Assembly: GCF_012044895.1 (NCBI RefSeq)
Contig: NZ_CP050695.1
Span: 2,634,501-2,698,500, forward strand
DNA length: 64,000 nt
Direction: 5' to 3'
Origin: Aquisalimonas sp. 2447
GTDB taxonomy: Bacteria > Pseudomonadota > Gammaproteobacteria > Nitrococcales > Aquisalimonadaceae
The notes under the pieces are model-generated. The model searched no databases and had not been told where the DNA came from. It saw only the letters and a list, made by a program, of their open reading frames with translations. The position numbers were made by a program, and so were the translations under genes. Numbering within the stretch: the stretch's first letter is position 1; each line of letters opens with the position of its first letter. Below are positions 30,354 through 38,539 of the stretch, in pieces.

Positions 30354-32990
30354 ATGACTGCCTCAGGTCCGCCCAACAGCATCCGCACCCTAGTCCTAGC
30401 CACACTGCTACCGCTCACCCTGTCCGGGTGCTTTAGCGGCAGTAGCAGCAGCAGTGACGACAGCGACCGGCGCGGCGTGGTCGAGGGTGCAATCAGCATC
30501 GAGCCGGGCACGGCGGTGGACAGAACGGTCAACAATCCGCAGGCCGGCGACGGAAGCACCAACAATGATCTCGACGAAGCTCAACCCCTCCGCAATCCAG
30601 CGACGCTCGGCGGGTATGCGAATGCGGATCCGGACACCGACCCCGTTGACTACTACAGCGCCAATCTCTCCCCGGGCCAACGCATCCGGCTGCACATCAG
30701 CGACTACCCCGGCAGCGACGAGGAACCCGTCGACCTCGACCTGCATCTCATGGACGAAGACGGTCACGTGATCGCCAGTTCCGCGGACCACGCGCGGGTC
30801 GAAGAAATCCAGGTGCCTTCGGATGCGGGCACGGACACGTTCATCATCAAAGTCACCGCCGTTGAGGGGGACTCCAACTACATACTCACCCTGGGTCAGG
30901 GGCTGACACCGGCGGCGGCGTCAACAGGGGCCTCTACCGCAACCAGTCAGGGAGAGTTCGTCCCCGGAGACATCATCGTCCATTTCGAAGACGACTCCCT
31001 GCAGGCCCAGGGCCTGGATGTGGGCACCATGGCCAGCGCCCGATCCCGGCAACTGGGCCTGGAGCACCGGGGCGGCGGCCCCCGGGTCGGAACGCTCATG
31101 CATGTCCCGGACGAGGCGGCGCACCAGCAGGCGATGTCTGCCATGGGTCGGGGCGCCACCCCGGAGACAGCACGCCGGGGACGTTCGCAACTACCGGCAG
31201 CCACGCGGCGTCACCTGGATACGATCGCCATGGCCAAGGCGCTGCGGCGACAGGAGGACATCCGCGATACGGAACTCAACGCCGTTTACCGCTCCCAGAG
31301 CCTGCCCAACGACGAATTCCTCGATCTCCAGTGGAACGTGCCGCTGATCGACATGGACGAGGCCTGGTCCCTTACAGCCAGCGAGGACGAGATCATCGTC
31401 GCCGTCATCGACACCGAGATCTATGCCGACCACCCCGACCTGGCCGACAAGCTCACGGCCGACGGACGGGATTTCTCCCCCGATTGTGACGTCGACGGCA
31501 CATCCATACCCGATGGCACTCGCTTCCACGGCACCCACGTGGCCGGCATTGTCGGTGCGGCAACGAATAACAACACCGGTATTGCCGGAATTGGCCGGGA
31601 CACGCGCATCATGCCCATGACGGCCCTTTGCGATGACGGCTTTGGCACCACCATGAGCGTGCGTGAGAGCGTGCGCTACGCGGCGGGGCTTGACGATGCG
31701 GCGTCGCAACCGGACCGGCCCGCGGACATCATCAACCTGAGCCTGGGCGGTGGCGCGCGCTCCGACATCGACGAAGCCCTCTATGAGGAGGTGGCGGACG
31801 CCGGAGTGATCGTCGTGGCGGCCTCGGGCAACGACGGCGAGGCTCGTAGAATCTATCCGGCGGCGTACGATCACGTCCTGTCCGTTGGGGCGGTGGGCGC
31901 CGACACCACCCGCGCGCCCTACTCCAACTTCGGCGACTCCCTGGACCTGGTTGCTCCCGGTGGCAACATGAACCAGGATCTCACTGGTGACGGCCATCCG
32001 GACGGCATCCTCAGCACATCAGCGGAGACCGGTTCGGACGGATCGATTTCACCCAACTACGTGTTTTCCCAGGGCACGTCCATGGCGACACCGCATGTTG
32101 CCGGCGTGGTCGCCCTGATGCGCAGCCTCAACCCGGAGCTGGACGTTGACACGCTGCTCTCGTGGATTCAGGCCCCGGACAGCCCCATGACCGAGCCGCT
32201 GGGTGATGCGGGCACGGGTGAACACGACGAGCTGTACGGCTACGGCCTGATCAATGCCGCGGACGCCGTGCGTCTGGCCGAGGGAGAGGCCGGCGAACCC
32301 TCCTTGCGCGCCTCCCCCCGGTCCCTAACGTTGGAAGTCCCTCAAGGGGGGACCGAGAGCGCCGAGTTCGAGCTGACGATGCTCAACGACGATGAACAAT
32401 CCGTGGACGTCGTCGAGGTATCAGACGATCGGGACTGGATCAGGGTAGAGCCCCTGGACGAGAACAGCGAACGCGGCCTCGGGACATACAGGGTCACCGT
32501 TGATGCAGACGACCGGGACGATGGGACGTTCCGCGGCACCGTCGAAGCTGAAGCGGATAACGGCTCCACTGCCAGGGTCAGTGTCACCATGACGGTGAGC
32601 GAAATGGACGCCCGGGGCGACGAGGACGCCGGACTCAAGTATGTGCAACTCCGGGATGCGTCGACCTACTCGCTGGTGAAGGAGACGGCAGTCAACGCTG
32701 AGGACGGTCGCTATACCTACCGGTTCACCGATGTGGACCCGGGGGAATACTACGTGATCGCCGGAACGGATAACGACAACGACGGGTTCATTTGCGATGC
32801 CGGCGAAGCCTGTGGTGCCTATCCCACACTGGACCGCATCGAGCGCTTCTCCGTCGGCGCGGGCCAGACCGTGCGGCGTGATTTCAGCACCGGCTACCGG
32901 GCCGGCCTGGGGAGCAGCACGTCGCTGGAGACCCTGGGTACCCTGGAGCGCAGCGGCGGCGACCGCTCCCAACTCCGGAGGCAACAATGA
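30354..32990 (+). CDS. Subtilisin-family (S8) serine protease, lipoprotein
   Basis: An 878-residue secreted protease. The N-terminus has a lipoprotein signal with lipobox LSGC (Cys26) and a Ser-rich linker. A pre-peptidase-like domain (about 70-190) and a propeptide-like region starting PGDIIVHFEDD follow. The S8 domain contains the triad Asp353 (VIDTEIYADHPDL), His392 (HGTHVAGI) and Ser576 (GTSMATPHVAG), with Asn493 as oxyanion residue. After the catalytic domain come Ig-like modules, including a DNDNDGFICD segment. The usual DTG is DTE. The shorter start was chosen because it gives a normal lipoprotein signal. It is coupled to the next gene. Confidence 0.88.
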   Translation: MTASGPPNSIRTLVLATLLPLTLSGCFSGSSSSSDDSDRRGVVEGAISIEPGTAVDRTVNNPQAGDGSTNNDLDEAQPLRNPATLGGYANADPDTDPVDYYSANLSPGQRIRLHISDYPGSDEEPVDLDLHLMDEDGHVIASSADHARVEEIQVPSDAGTDTFIIKVTAVEGDSNYILTLGQGLTPAAASTGASTATSQGEFVPGDIIVHFEDDSLQAQGLDVGTMASARSRQLGLEHRGGGPRVGTLMHVPDEAAHQQAMSAMGRGATPETARRGRSQLPAATRRHLDTIAMAKALRRQEDIRDTELNAVYRSQSLPNDEFLDLQWNVPLIDMDEAWSLTASEDEIIVAVIDTEIYADHPDLADKLTADGRDFSPDCDVDGTSIPDGTRFHGTHVAGIVGAATNNNTGIAGIGRDTRIMPMTALCDDGFGTTMSVRESVRYAAGLDDAASQPDRPADIINLSLGGGARSDIDEALYEEVADAGVIVVAASGNDGEARRIYPAAYDHVLSVGAVGADTTRAPYSNFGDSLDLVAPGGNMNQDLTGDGHPDGILSTSAETGSDGSISPNYVFSQGTSMATPHVAGVVALMRSLNPELDVDTLLSWIQAPDSPMTEPLGDAGTGEHDELYGYGLINAADAVRLAEGEAGEPSLRASPRSLTLEVPQGGTESAEFELTMLNDDEQSVDVVEVSDDRDWIRVEPLDENSERGLGTYRVTVDADDRDDGTFRGTVEAEADNGSTARVSVTMTVSEMDARGDEDAGLKYVQLRDASTYSLVKETAVNAEDGRYTYRFTDVDPGEYYVIAGTDNDNDGFICDAGEACGAYPTLDRIERFSVGAGQTVRRDFSTGYRAGLGSSTSLETLGTLERSGGDRSQLRRQQ

Positions 32991-33496
32991 ACATGCGCGG
33001 CGGCTGGGCGCTGGCCGGCCTCACGGCGGCGAGTCTAACACTCGTCACGGCCTGCGCTGACATGGGCGGCGACGAGCACGTTCCGGTAGAGGTACTCTAC
33101 AGCGGCAGCCACTGCGGGGGCGACGGGAGTGAGCCGCAGCTGCGCCGCATCACCGACGAGGAACAGTTCCGGGCGGCGCGCGACGCCATGTTCCGTCATG
33201 TACTCGGAAATGACCATGCGGAGCGCCTGCCGGCGCCCGACTTCCACGAGTCAATCGCGGTGCTGGCCACCATGGGGCAACGGTCCACCGGGGGGTATGG
33301 CCTGGAACTGCGGGACGACCGGGCAACACTCGACAACGATGCCCTCGCGTTATCCGTGACCTGGACGGAGCCGGCCGAAGACGCAATGGTCACCCAGGCC
33401 ATCACCAGCCCGTGCCTGATGCTCACCCTTCCCCGCCGGGACTACGACACCATCCGCGCGGTGGACCAAGACGGGAAAACACGCCTGCGGGAGTAA
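32987..33496 (+). CDS. PrcB-like lipoprotein
   Basis: A 169-residue lipoprotein with signal sequence and lipobox LVTAC (Cys23). The C-terminal half has the PrcB_C pattern SIAVLATMGQRSTGGYGLEL, with strand pairs ending in LMLTLPRRDYDTIRAVD. In spirochaetes PrcB forms a complex with a subtilisin-type protease, and here the gene overlaps the S8 protease gene by four bases. A regulatory or stabilising partner role is therefore plausible. Both should sit in the same membrane leaflet. Confidence 0.75.
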   Translation: MNMRGGWALAGLTAASLTLVTACADMGGDEHVPVEVLYSGSHCGGDGSEPQLRRITDEEQFRAARDAMFRHVLGNDHAERLPAPDFHESIAVLATMGQRSTGGYGLELRDDRATLDNDALALSVTWTEPAEDAMVTQAITSPCLMLTLPRRDYDTIRAVDQDGKTRLRE

Positions 33497-33529
33497 TCCG
33501 GCCACCCCCGCAACCGCGTTGGCGCCGGA

Positions 33530-34267
33530 TCAGGATTTGCCCGCCAGGAACCCGCCGTCCACGGGCAGGTCAGCCCCGGTAATGAAACTCGCTTCGTCGG
33601 ATGCCAGGAACAGCGCGGCATTGGCGACTTCCTCCGGGCGCCCGAGACGCTGCACCGGGTGCAGCGAAACCAGGAAATCCTTGACTTCCTGCTCCAGCAG
33701 ATCGAGCAGCGGCGTATCCACGTACCCCGGCGAAATGCTGTTCACCCGAATGCCGTCCGGCGCGCCTTCCAGTGCCAGCGTGCGCGTCATGTTCACCACG
33801 CCGCCCTTGGCAGCGGTATACGGCGCGGTCTGTGATTGTCCGAAATGGCCGAGAATGGAGGCGCAGTTGACGATACTGCCGCCCCGGCCCTGCATGTAGC
33901 GCATGGCCTCCCGCGCCACCCGGAACACGCCGGTGAGGTTGATGCTGATCACCTGCCCCCACTCCTCGTCGGTGGTCTCCACCGCTGCGGCCTGGTGGCC
34001 GATGCCGGCGTTGTTGAACACCGCATCCACGCCGCAGAACTCCTCAGCCTGCCTGAATAGAGCTTCCACCTGCGCCTGGTCGGTGACATCGGTTCGCACG
34101 AATCGGGCCTTGTCCTCACCCAGGTCCCGCACCAGGGCTTCGCCGGCCTCGATGTTCATGTCGGCAATCACGGCTCGGGCGCCCTCCTCCACCATCCGCC
34201 GCACTGCCGCGGCGCCAATGCCGCTGGCACCCCCCGTAACGATCACACCCTTGCCTTGCATGCGCAT
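33530..34267 (-). CDS. Short-chain dehydrogenase/reductase
   Basis: A 245-residue classical SDR. Cofactor motif TGGASGIGAAAV (residues 11-22), VFNNAGIG, the catalytic NCASILGHFG Ser and Tyr-Lys in APYTAAKGG, and the C-terminal DLPVDGGF. Asp36 in VIADMN suggests NAD preference. The substrate is unknown. It is followed by the proline-racemase-family gene upstream on the same strand. Confidence 0.9.
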   Translation of the reverse strand: MRMQGKGVIVTGGASGIGAAAVRRMVEEGARAVIADMNIEAGEALVRDLGEDKARFVRTDVTDQAQVEALFRQAEEFCGVDAVFNNAGIGHQAAAVETTDEEWGQVISINLTGVFRVAREAMRYMQGRGGSIVNCASILGHFGQSQTAPYTAAKGGVVNMTRTLALEGAPDGIRVNSISPGYVDTPLLDLLEQEVKDFLVSLHPVQRLGRPEEVANAALFLASDEASFITGADLPVDGGFLAGKS

Positions 34268-34376
34268 TGACGACGCCTCCGTGAGCCGATACCGGCTGTT
34301 TCAATCAATCGAGGTAATCAGCTTAGGGCATTCATCGGCGAGGCGAGTTGATCGAGAGCAAGAGAAAGGCTGATGA

Positions 34377-35438
34377 TCAGTGGTCCGCATCACCGACACG
34401 CCGGTTGAGCACGTGATCCAGCTCGTACTGGCGCAGCATCGGCGCATCCACATCCACGGTGAGGTCCATGTAGGCCATGGGATAGGGGTCAGCGGTGATG
34501 GTGTTGTCGATGGCCGGGAAATCGCCAACGCGGGTGTGGCCCGTGATCACACCGCGGAACGCATTCCCCCAGGGGGAAACCGTCTCGAACACGGTTCCCG
34601 GCTGAAGAACCCCCGCATTCGCCATGCGGGCCATGCGAGCGGAGGTCCCGGTGCCCGTGGGGCAATGCCAGATCACACCGGGGTGGCCGTAGGTCGCCGA
34701 CCGGGTGCGGATGGAGCCGTCAGGCTGTTCTTCCAGTGGCCCCATGAAATGGAGAAACCGCGGTAGCCCCACGTCGCCGAGTTCCGGATGGCGATGGCTG
34801 AAGCCGTCCTGCACCGCACGCACAATGCGAGCGGCGACCTCGGTCATGCCATCCACGTTGGCCTCGTTGATCACGAACCCCAGGGCGGTCGCATCCACCA
34901 GGAGGTAATACCCCCCACTCCAGGCAAGGTCGTACGCGACCGTGCCGAGCCCCGGCACCTCCACTGCCTGTTCCGCCGCCTGAATGAAGGCCGCTCCGCC
35001 CTGCGTCGTCACCGAGCGGACACGGCCGTTCTCGTTATGCGCCACCACGGTGTTCACCCCGGCGGGGGATTCCAGGCGGACGGTCTGGCTGCCCTCCTCC
35101 ATGGGGATCAGCCCCGCCTCGAGCACTGCCGCGGTGGTGGCGATGGTGTTGGAGCCGGAGTAGTACGGATACCCCATCACCTCCATGATCACGAACCCGA
35201 GCTGCGCCTCCGGCATGGATGCGGGCATCACCAGATCGACGCACATGCTCTCGTAGCCGAAGGGCTCGGTGATCAGAAGCCGGCGCAGGCCATCGGCCTT
35301 GCCTTCCATGTAGTCCATGCGTTCACGGACAAAGCGGCCGGGTGCCGGCGCCACGCCGTCAAGAACGATACGGTGGAGATCGCCGCCGACGTCCACGTCC
35401 ACCAGGCGCAGGCGGCGGAGATTGTCGCTGGAACGCAT
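34377..35438 (-). CDS. Proline racemase-family protein with Ser/Thr in place of catalytic Cys pair
   Basis: A 353-residue member of the proline racemase/hydroxyproline epimerase/trans-3-hydroxyproline dehydratase family. The fold is complete. The first catalytic position, normally Cys in MCGHN, is Ser94 (YSGSNT). The second, normally Cys in SPCGTGTSA, is Thr261 (CPTGTGTSA). Cys-Thr enzymes are 3-hydroxyproline dehydratases and Ser-Cys ones are epimerases, so Ser-Thr is uncommon. A dehydratase-like reaction or an altered substrate is possible. Confidence 0.82.
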   Translation of the reverse strand: MRSSDNLRRLRLVDVDVGGDLHRIVLDGVAPAPGRFVRERMDYMEGKADGLRRLLITEPFGYESMCVDLVMPASMPEAQLGFVIMEVMGYPYYSGSNTIATTAAVLEAGLIPMEEGSQTVRLESPAGVNTVVAHNENGRVRSVTTQGGAAFIQAAEQAVEVPGLGTVAYDLAWSGGYYLLVDATALGFVINEANVDGMTEVAARIVRAVQDGFSHRHPELGDVGLPRFLHFMGPLEEQPDGSIRTRSATYGHPGVIWHCPTGTGTSARMARMANAGVLQPGTVFETVSPWGNAFRGVITGHTRVGDFPAIDNTITADPYPMAYMDLTVDVDAPMLRQYELDHVLNRRVGDADH

Positions 35439-35639
35439 GGGGGTCTCCCGTCGGAATGTAACCGGCCTTCAAGTCTAACAGAGGTGTCATTCATGGACGG
35501 GCATGCGCCCGGGCTGCACGAACTCGAAACATCGCGCCGGCACGGTCCACAATTGACGTGCTACCCACACCACCGGCTATGCTCACAAAACGGCCAGACA
35601 TAACGGCATTCGCCTCCGCCAACCAGGAAGGAGAAAGGC

Positions 35640-35873
35640 ATGTCCAGTGCCATGCGCATGGAGCACCTGGAGCCGGGACAACAGTTCCTGCTGACCAACG
35701 ACACCCGCAAGCCCCTGGAAGTCGTCCTGCAGACCCAGTACGAATCCGAAGTCCGGATGACACTGCCCATCGGTGGCGAACTGGAATTCACCCTGGGGGA
35801 GGAAAGCGGCGTGGTCTACATCCTGGAGCGGGAGCAGGAGGAGCATCCGGTGCGGGCGGTACCGAAGGAGTAG
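35640..35873 (+). CDS. Small conserved-type hypothetical protein
   Basis: A 77-residue acidic protein, probably beta-rich (alternating strands EVVLQTQYESEVRMTLP and LEFTLGEESGVVYIL). It starts MSSAMRMEHLEPGQQ after GGAGAAAGG. No family recognised. It is isolated between the racemase-family gene and the type VI-linked genes. Confidence 0.55.
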   Translation: MSSAMRMEHLEPGQQFLLTNDTRKPLEVVLQTQYESEVRMTLPIGGELEFTLGEESGVVYILEREQEEHPVRAVPKE

Positions 35874-36048
35874 ACCACGCCCCCTCGGCACCGCCCCCGT
35901 CGCTGAAAACAGACTAGACAGCCGCCTGGGTCATTACGGACCGCTGTCCGGCCACCGCCATGCGCAACGCTTCCCGCACTTCACCCTCGACGTTGTCGAT
36001 GCTGGGGATGAAATCCCTGGGCTTGCGATTGGGGTACTCCAGCACCAC

Positions 36049-36894
36049 CTAGGTTGTGGGCGGCAATCGCCGTCCACTGCGCGTGAAATCACGCTGCCGC
36101 TCCCACACCCGCATGCGGTAGGCGTTGGCCATGAGCCACAGTGCATCCTCCTGGCGATGGACCGGGCGGAAGTCATGTCGAGTATACCCTTCCCCGGCGA
36201 GCGTGGTGTCCCAGTACTGCTCGCCGCTGGGCGCGAACTGCAATCTGCCGTCCTGGAGAAAGCCTTGGGCAGCCGGGCTGTTCTTGTGGATGAGTTCGAT
36301 CTTCTCCACCAAGGGCTTGAAGGCGGCCTTGACGTCGGCAGCCAGTTCGGTGAAATTGAGGTTGATCAGGTTGGCGTCTTCGATTGCCTGCTGAACCATC
36401 TGACCCGCCAAGAGGTCGTCGTCTTCCTCACGGCCGCCCAGCACCTCGTTAAGCGCCTCAAAGCACACCCTACCGTAATCCGAAGCGGGAAACTCGCGCC
36501 CCTGCCGCGCAATGATGTTGTGCAACTCCCCCCGGACATCCAGGAAATTGCGATACACCGCATCATGCTGCCTTTCCACCCGGTCGTGGTACGTGTCGGC
36601 GAAAGCCGCCTGTACCTGACTGAGCAGCATCACCGGCACCGCCACCCGGCGAAGACCGGCCGCCGCGAGCCGCGCAGGAACGCTGCGTTCGACCCGCCGG
36701 GGAGCAAACATGGGGAAAAGCTCGCTGGCCAGGTTGCTGCCGAAACTTAACCAGGCGGCACTCCGTGCGCCGTCGTCAAGCCGCGGTAGATCCACCTCCC
36801 TGATCGCCGTCTCCATGTGCCGGGCCCATTCGTTGCCCAGATTGCGGAGTTCGTTGTAGATGACCCGTCCGTCAATCACTGTCTTTTCGTTCAT
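36049..36894 (-). CDS. Uncharacterised helical protein beside T6SS hcp/Sel1 genes
   Basis: A 281-residue predominantly helical protein with no recognised domain or export signal. Stretches such as AVPVMLLSQVQAAFADTYHDR (around 100-120) are amphipathic. A GREEDDDLLAG acidic patch lies near residue 160. The start MNEKTVIDG has GGGAGG upstream. It is divergent from an exported Sel1-repeat gene, and both lie at the hcp end of the type VI cluster. This resembles the unknown-plus-Sel1 pairing at the orphan hcp. A cargo role is inferred only from context. Confidence 0.5.
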   Translation of the reverse strand: MNEKTVIDGRVIYNELRNLGNEWARHMETAIREVDLPRLDDGARSAAWLSFGSNLASELFPMFAPRRVERSVPARLAAAGLRRVAVPVMLLSQVQAAFADTYHDRVERQHDAVYRNFLDVRGELHNIIARQGREFPASDYGRVCFEALNEVLGGREEDDDLLAGQMVQQAIEDANLINLNFTELAADVKAAFKPLVEKIELIHKNSPAAQGFLQDGRLQFAPSGEQYWDTTLAGEGYTRHDFRPVHRQEDALWLMANAYRMRVWERQRDFTRSGRRLPPTT

Positions 36895-37037
36895 TTCCTG
36901 CCTCCCTGAATTGCGGTCTGCATCCTTCCTGGGTCCTTGCCGCAGTAGTGCTTGCGCCGTGCGCAAGCGCAATAGTATGTTTCCACTTCGTTGTAACTCA
37001 AGCCAACCGCATGGACTGCATTCAGCCGGAGGGATCC

Positions 37038-37889
37038 ATGGCTGCACATCGCCTCACCGCTGTCGTGGGCAGCGCGCTGCTGCTCGCCGCCACCATCAGC
37101 CTCGCCACCGAGCCCCGCATCGAGCGCGCCGACCGCATTGACCGCACACCGGATGAGTACCCGGACGCCCTGGCCGAGTACTACGGCGTCAACGCCGACG
37201 ACCCCATGCAGGCCGAACTCGAGGCCGCCATCCGCGATTACTACTTCCTCTATGACGACCGACGCGACGGCCTCATCGACCGCTTCCGCGATCTCGCCGA
37301 GGGCGGCTGCGCCCACGCCATGTATTACTACGCCCTGTTCACCCCCGAAGGAGCGGACTCCGACGCGCATACCCGGAAGTGGATGCGCAAGGGTGTGAAA
37401 CACGGCAGTACGCGCGCACTGTACCTCCTGGGAGGGTCCTACCAGCACGGCGCGTATGGCATGGGCCCGCGCGGCCAGTACGAGGAGGCCGAGAAGTGGT
37501 TGCGAAAGGCTGCCGAGCAGGGGAGTCCCGAAGCCATGGCGGCACTTGCCTCCATGCACACCCGCAACAAGGTCGACGTGGAGCGGGACGCCCTGCGCAT
37601 CTACGGCTATAAGTGGTACACACTGGCCATCCATCGCCTGCCCCCCTCCACCACACACCCCGCCTACGGCATGGGCTCCGATCACGACACCCGTGCCCGC
37701 CTCCAGCGCATCCGCGACAACCGGCTGGCACCGCGAATGAGTGATGACGCGATCGCCCAGGCGGAGCGCCTGGTCGAAGAATGGGAAGAGGCCCATGACC
37801 ATGTCCGCCGCATGCCCGAAGAGGCCGAGGACATCGATGCCCCGCTACCCGTTTGGCTACGGGCCATCGAAGGGCCGTGCGACCGCTAG
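37038..37889 (+). CDS. Exported Sel1-repeat protein at T6SS locus, candidate immunity protein
   Basis: A 283-residue protein with a signal peptide (residues 1-24, VVGSALLLAATISLA). Sel1 repeats follow: GGCAHAMYYYALFT, KHGSTRALYLLGGSYQHG and AEKWLRKAAEQGSPEAMAALASMH. It starts after GGAGGG. It lies divergent to the unknown helical protein and just past hcp. Periplasmic Sel1 proteins often protect against type VI effectors. The repeats and export signal are clear; the immunity role is inferred. Confidence 0.75.
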   Translation: MAAHRLTAVVGSALLLAATISLATEPRIERADRIDRTPDEYPDALAEYYGVNADDPMQAELEAAIRDYYFLYDDRRDGLIDRFRDLAEGGCAHAMYYYALFTPEGADSDAHTRKWMRKGVKHGSTRALYLLGGSYQHGAYGMGPRGQYEEAEKWLRKAAEQGSPEAMAALASMHTRNKVDVERDALRIYGYKWYTLAIHRLPPSTTHPAYGMGSDHDTRARLQRIRDNRLAPRMSDDAIAQAERLVEEWEEAHDHVRRMPEEAEDIDAPLPVWLRAIEGPCDR

Positions 37890-37993
37890 TTCCGTCGCCG
37901 GAAGGGGATAGTGAAGGGCCAGTGAACAGCGGTCCGCCTCCAATGCGAGAGGCGGGCACCGCAAAATGCGGCGCCCGCCCCCACGGCCGTCGC

Positions 37994-38482
37994 TTACCGC
38001 TTGGTGTTGGTCGCGGTATCGTAGCCCACGGCGATCGCAGCTTCGGCGTTACCATCGTCATCGTACGGAGTGTACTTGACCTCCATTTCGACGAAGCTGA
38101 TGGTGATCGATTCCGACGGGCGATCCTCGTCCTGGCTCTTGGCCGAGACAGAGTAGTTGCTCATCAGCGCGTTCTTCAGCGTGTATTCCATGAACACATC
38201 CGAGCCCGCACCGTCGCCGGTCTTGGTCAGGTGGATCACCACGTCCTTGCCCTTGCCGCAGCACGCTTCCATGAACAGGCTCGGGGTTGCCTTGTCCATG
38301 CGGCGCGTCAGCGTGAGGTCGGTAATCTCGGCGTTCGCCGACTCGCGATCACTCTTGGTGGATGAGGCGGACGTGATGTTCCGGCGCACGCCCCACTGGA
38401 TCTGATCCACATCCAGCCAGTCCTTGTGGCTGTCGTCCGTGGCTTCACCCTTGATGCCGGTGTAATTCATGAAAATCGACAT
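37994..38482 (-). CDS. hcp: Hcp (TssD), type VI secretion tube protein
   Basis: A 162-residue Hcp: MSIFMNYTGIKGEATD at the N-terminus, QIQWGVRRNI, EACCGKGKDVVIHLT, and SITISFVEMEVKYTPYD near the C-terminus. It forms the hexameric rings of the inner tube. It is the last gene of the minus-strand type VI cluster, 57 bases after clpV. Confidence 0.94.
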   Translation of the reverse strand: MSIFMNYTGIKGEATDDSHKDWLDVDQIQWGVRRNITSASSTKSDRESANAEITDLTLTRRMDKATPSLFMEACCGKGKDVVIHLTKTGDGAGSDVFMEYTLKNALMSNYSVSAKSQDEDRPSESITISFVEMEVKYTPYDDDGNAEAAIAVGYDTATNTKR

Positions 38483-38539
38483 GATTTAGCCTTCCCTGTT
38501 TTGAAGTTTCCAGATTGAGTCAACAACACAAATGAGCCA

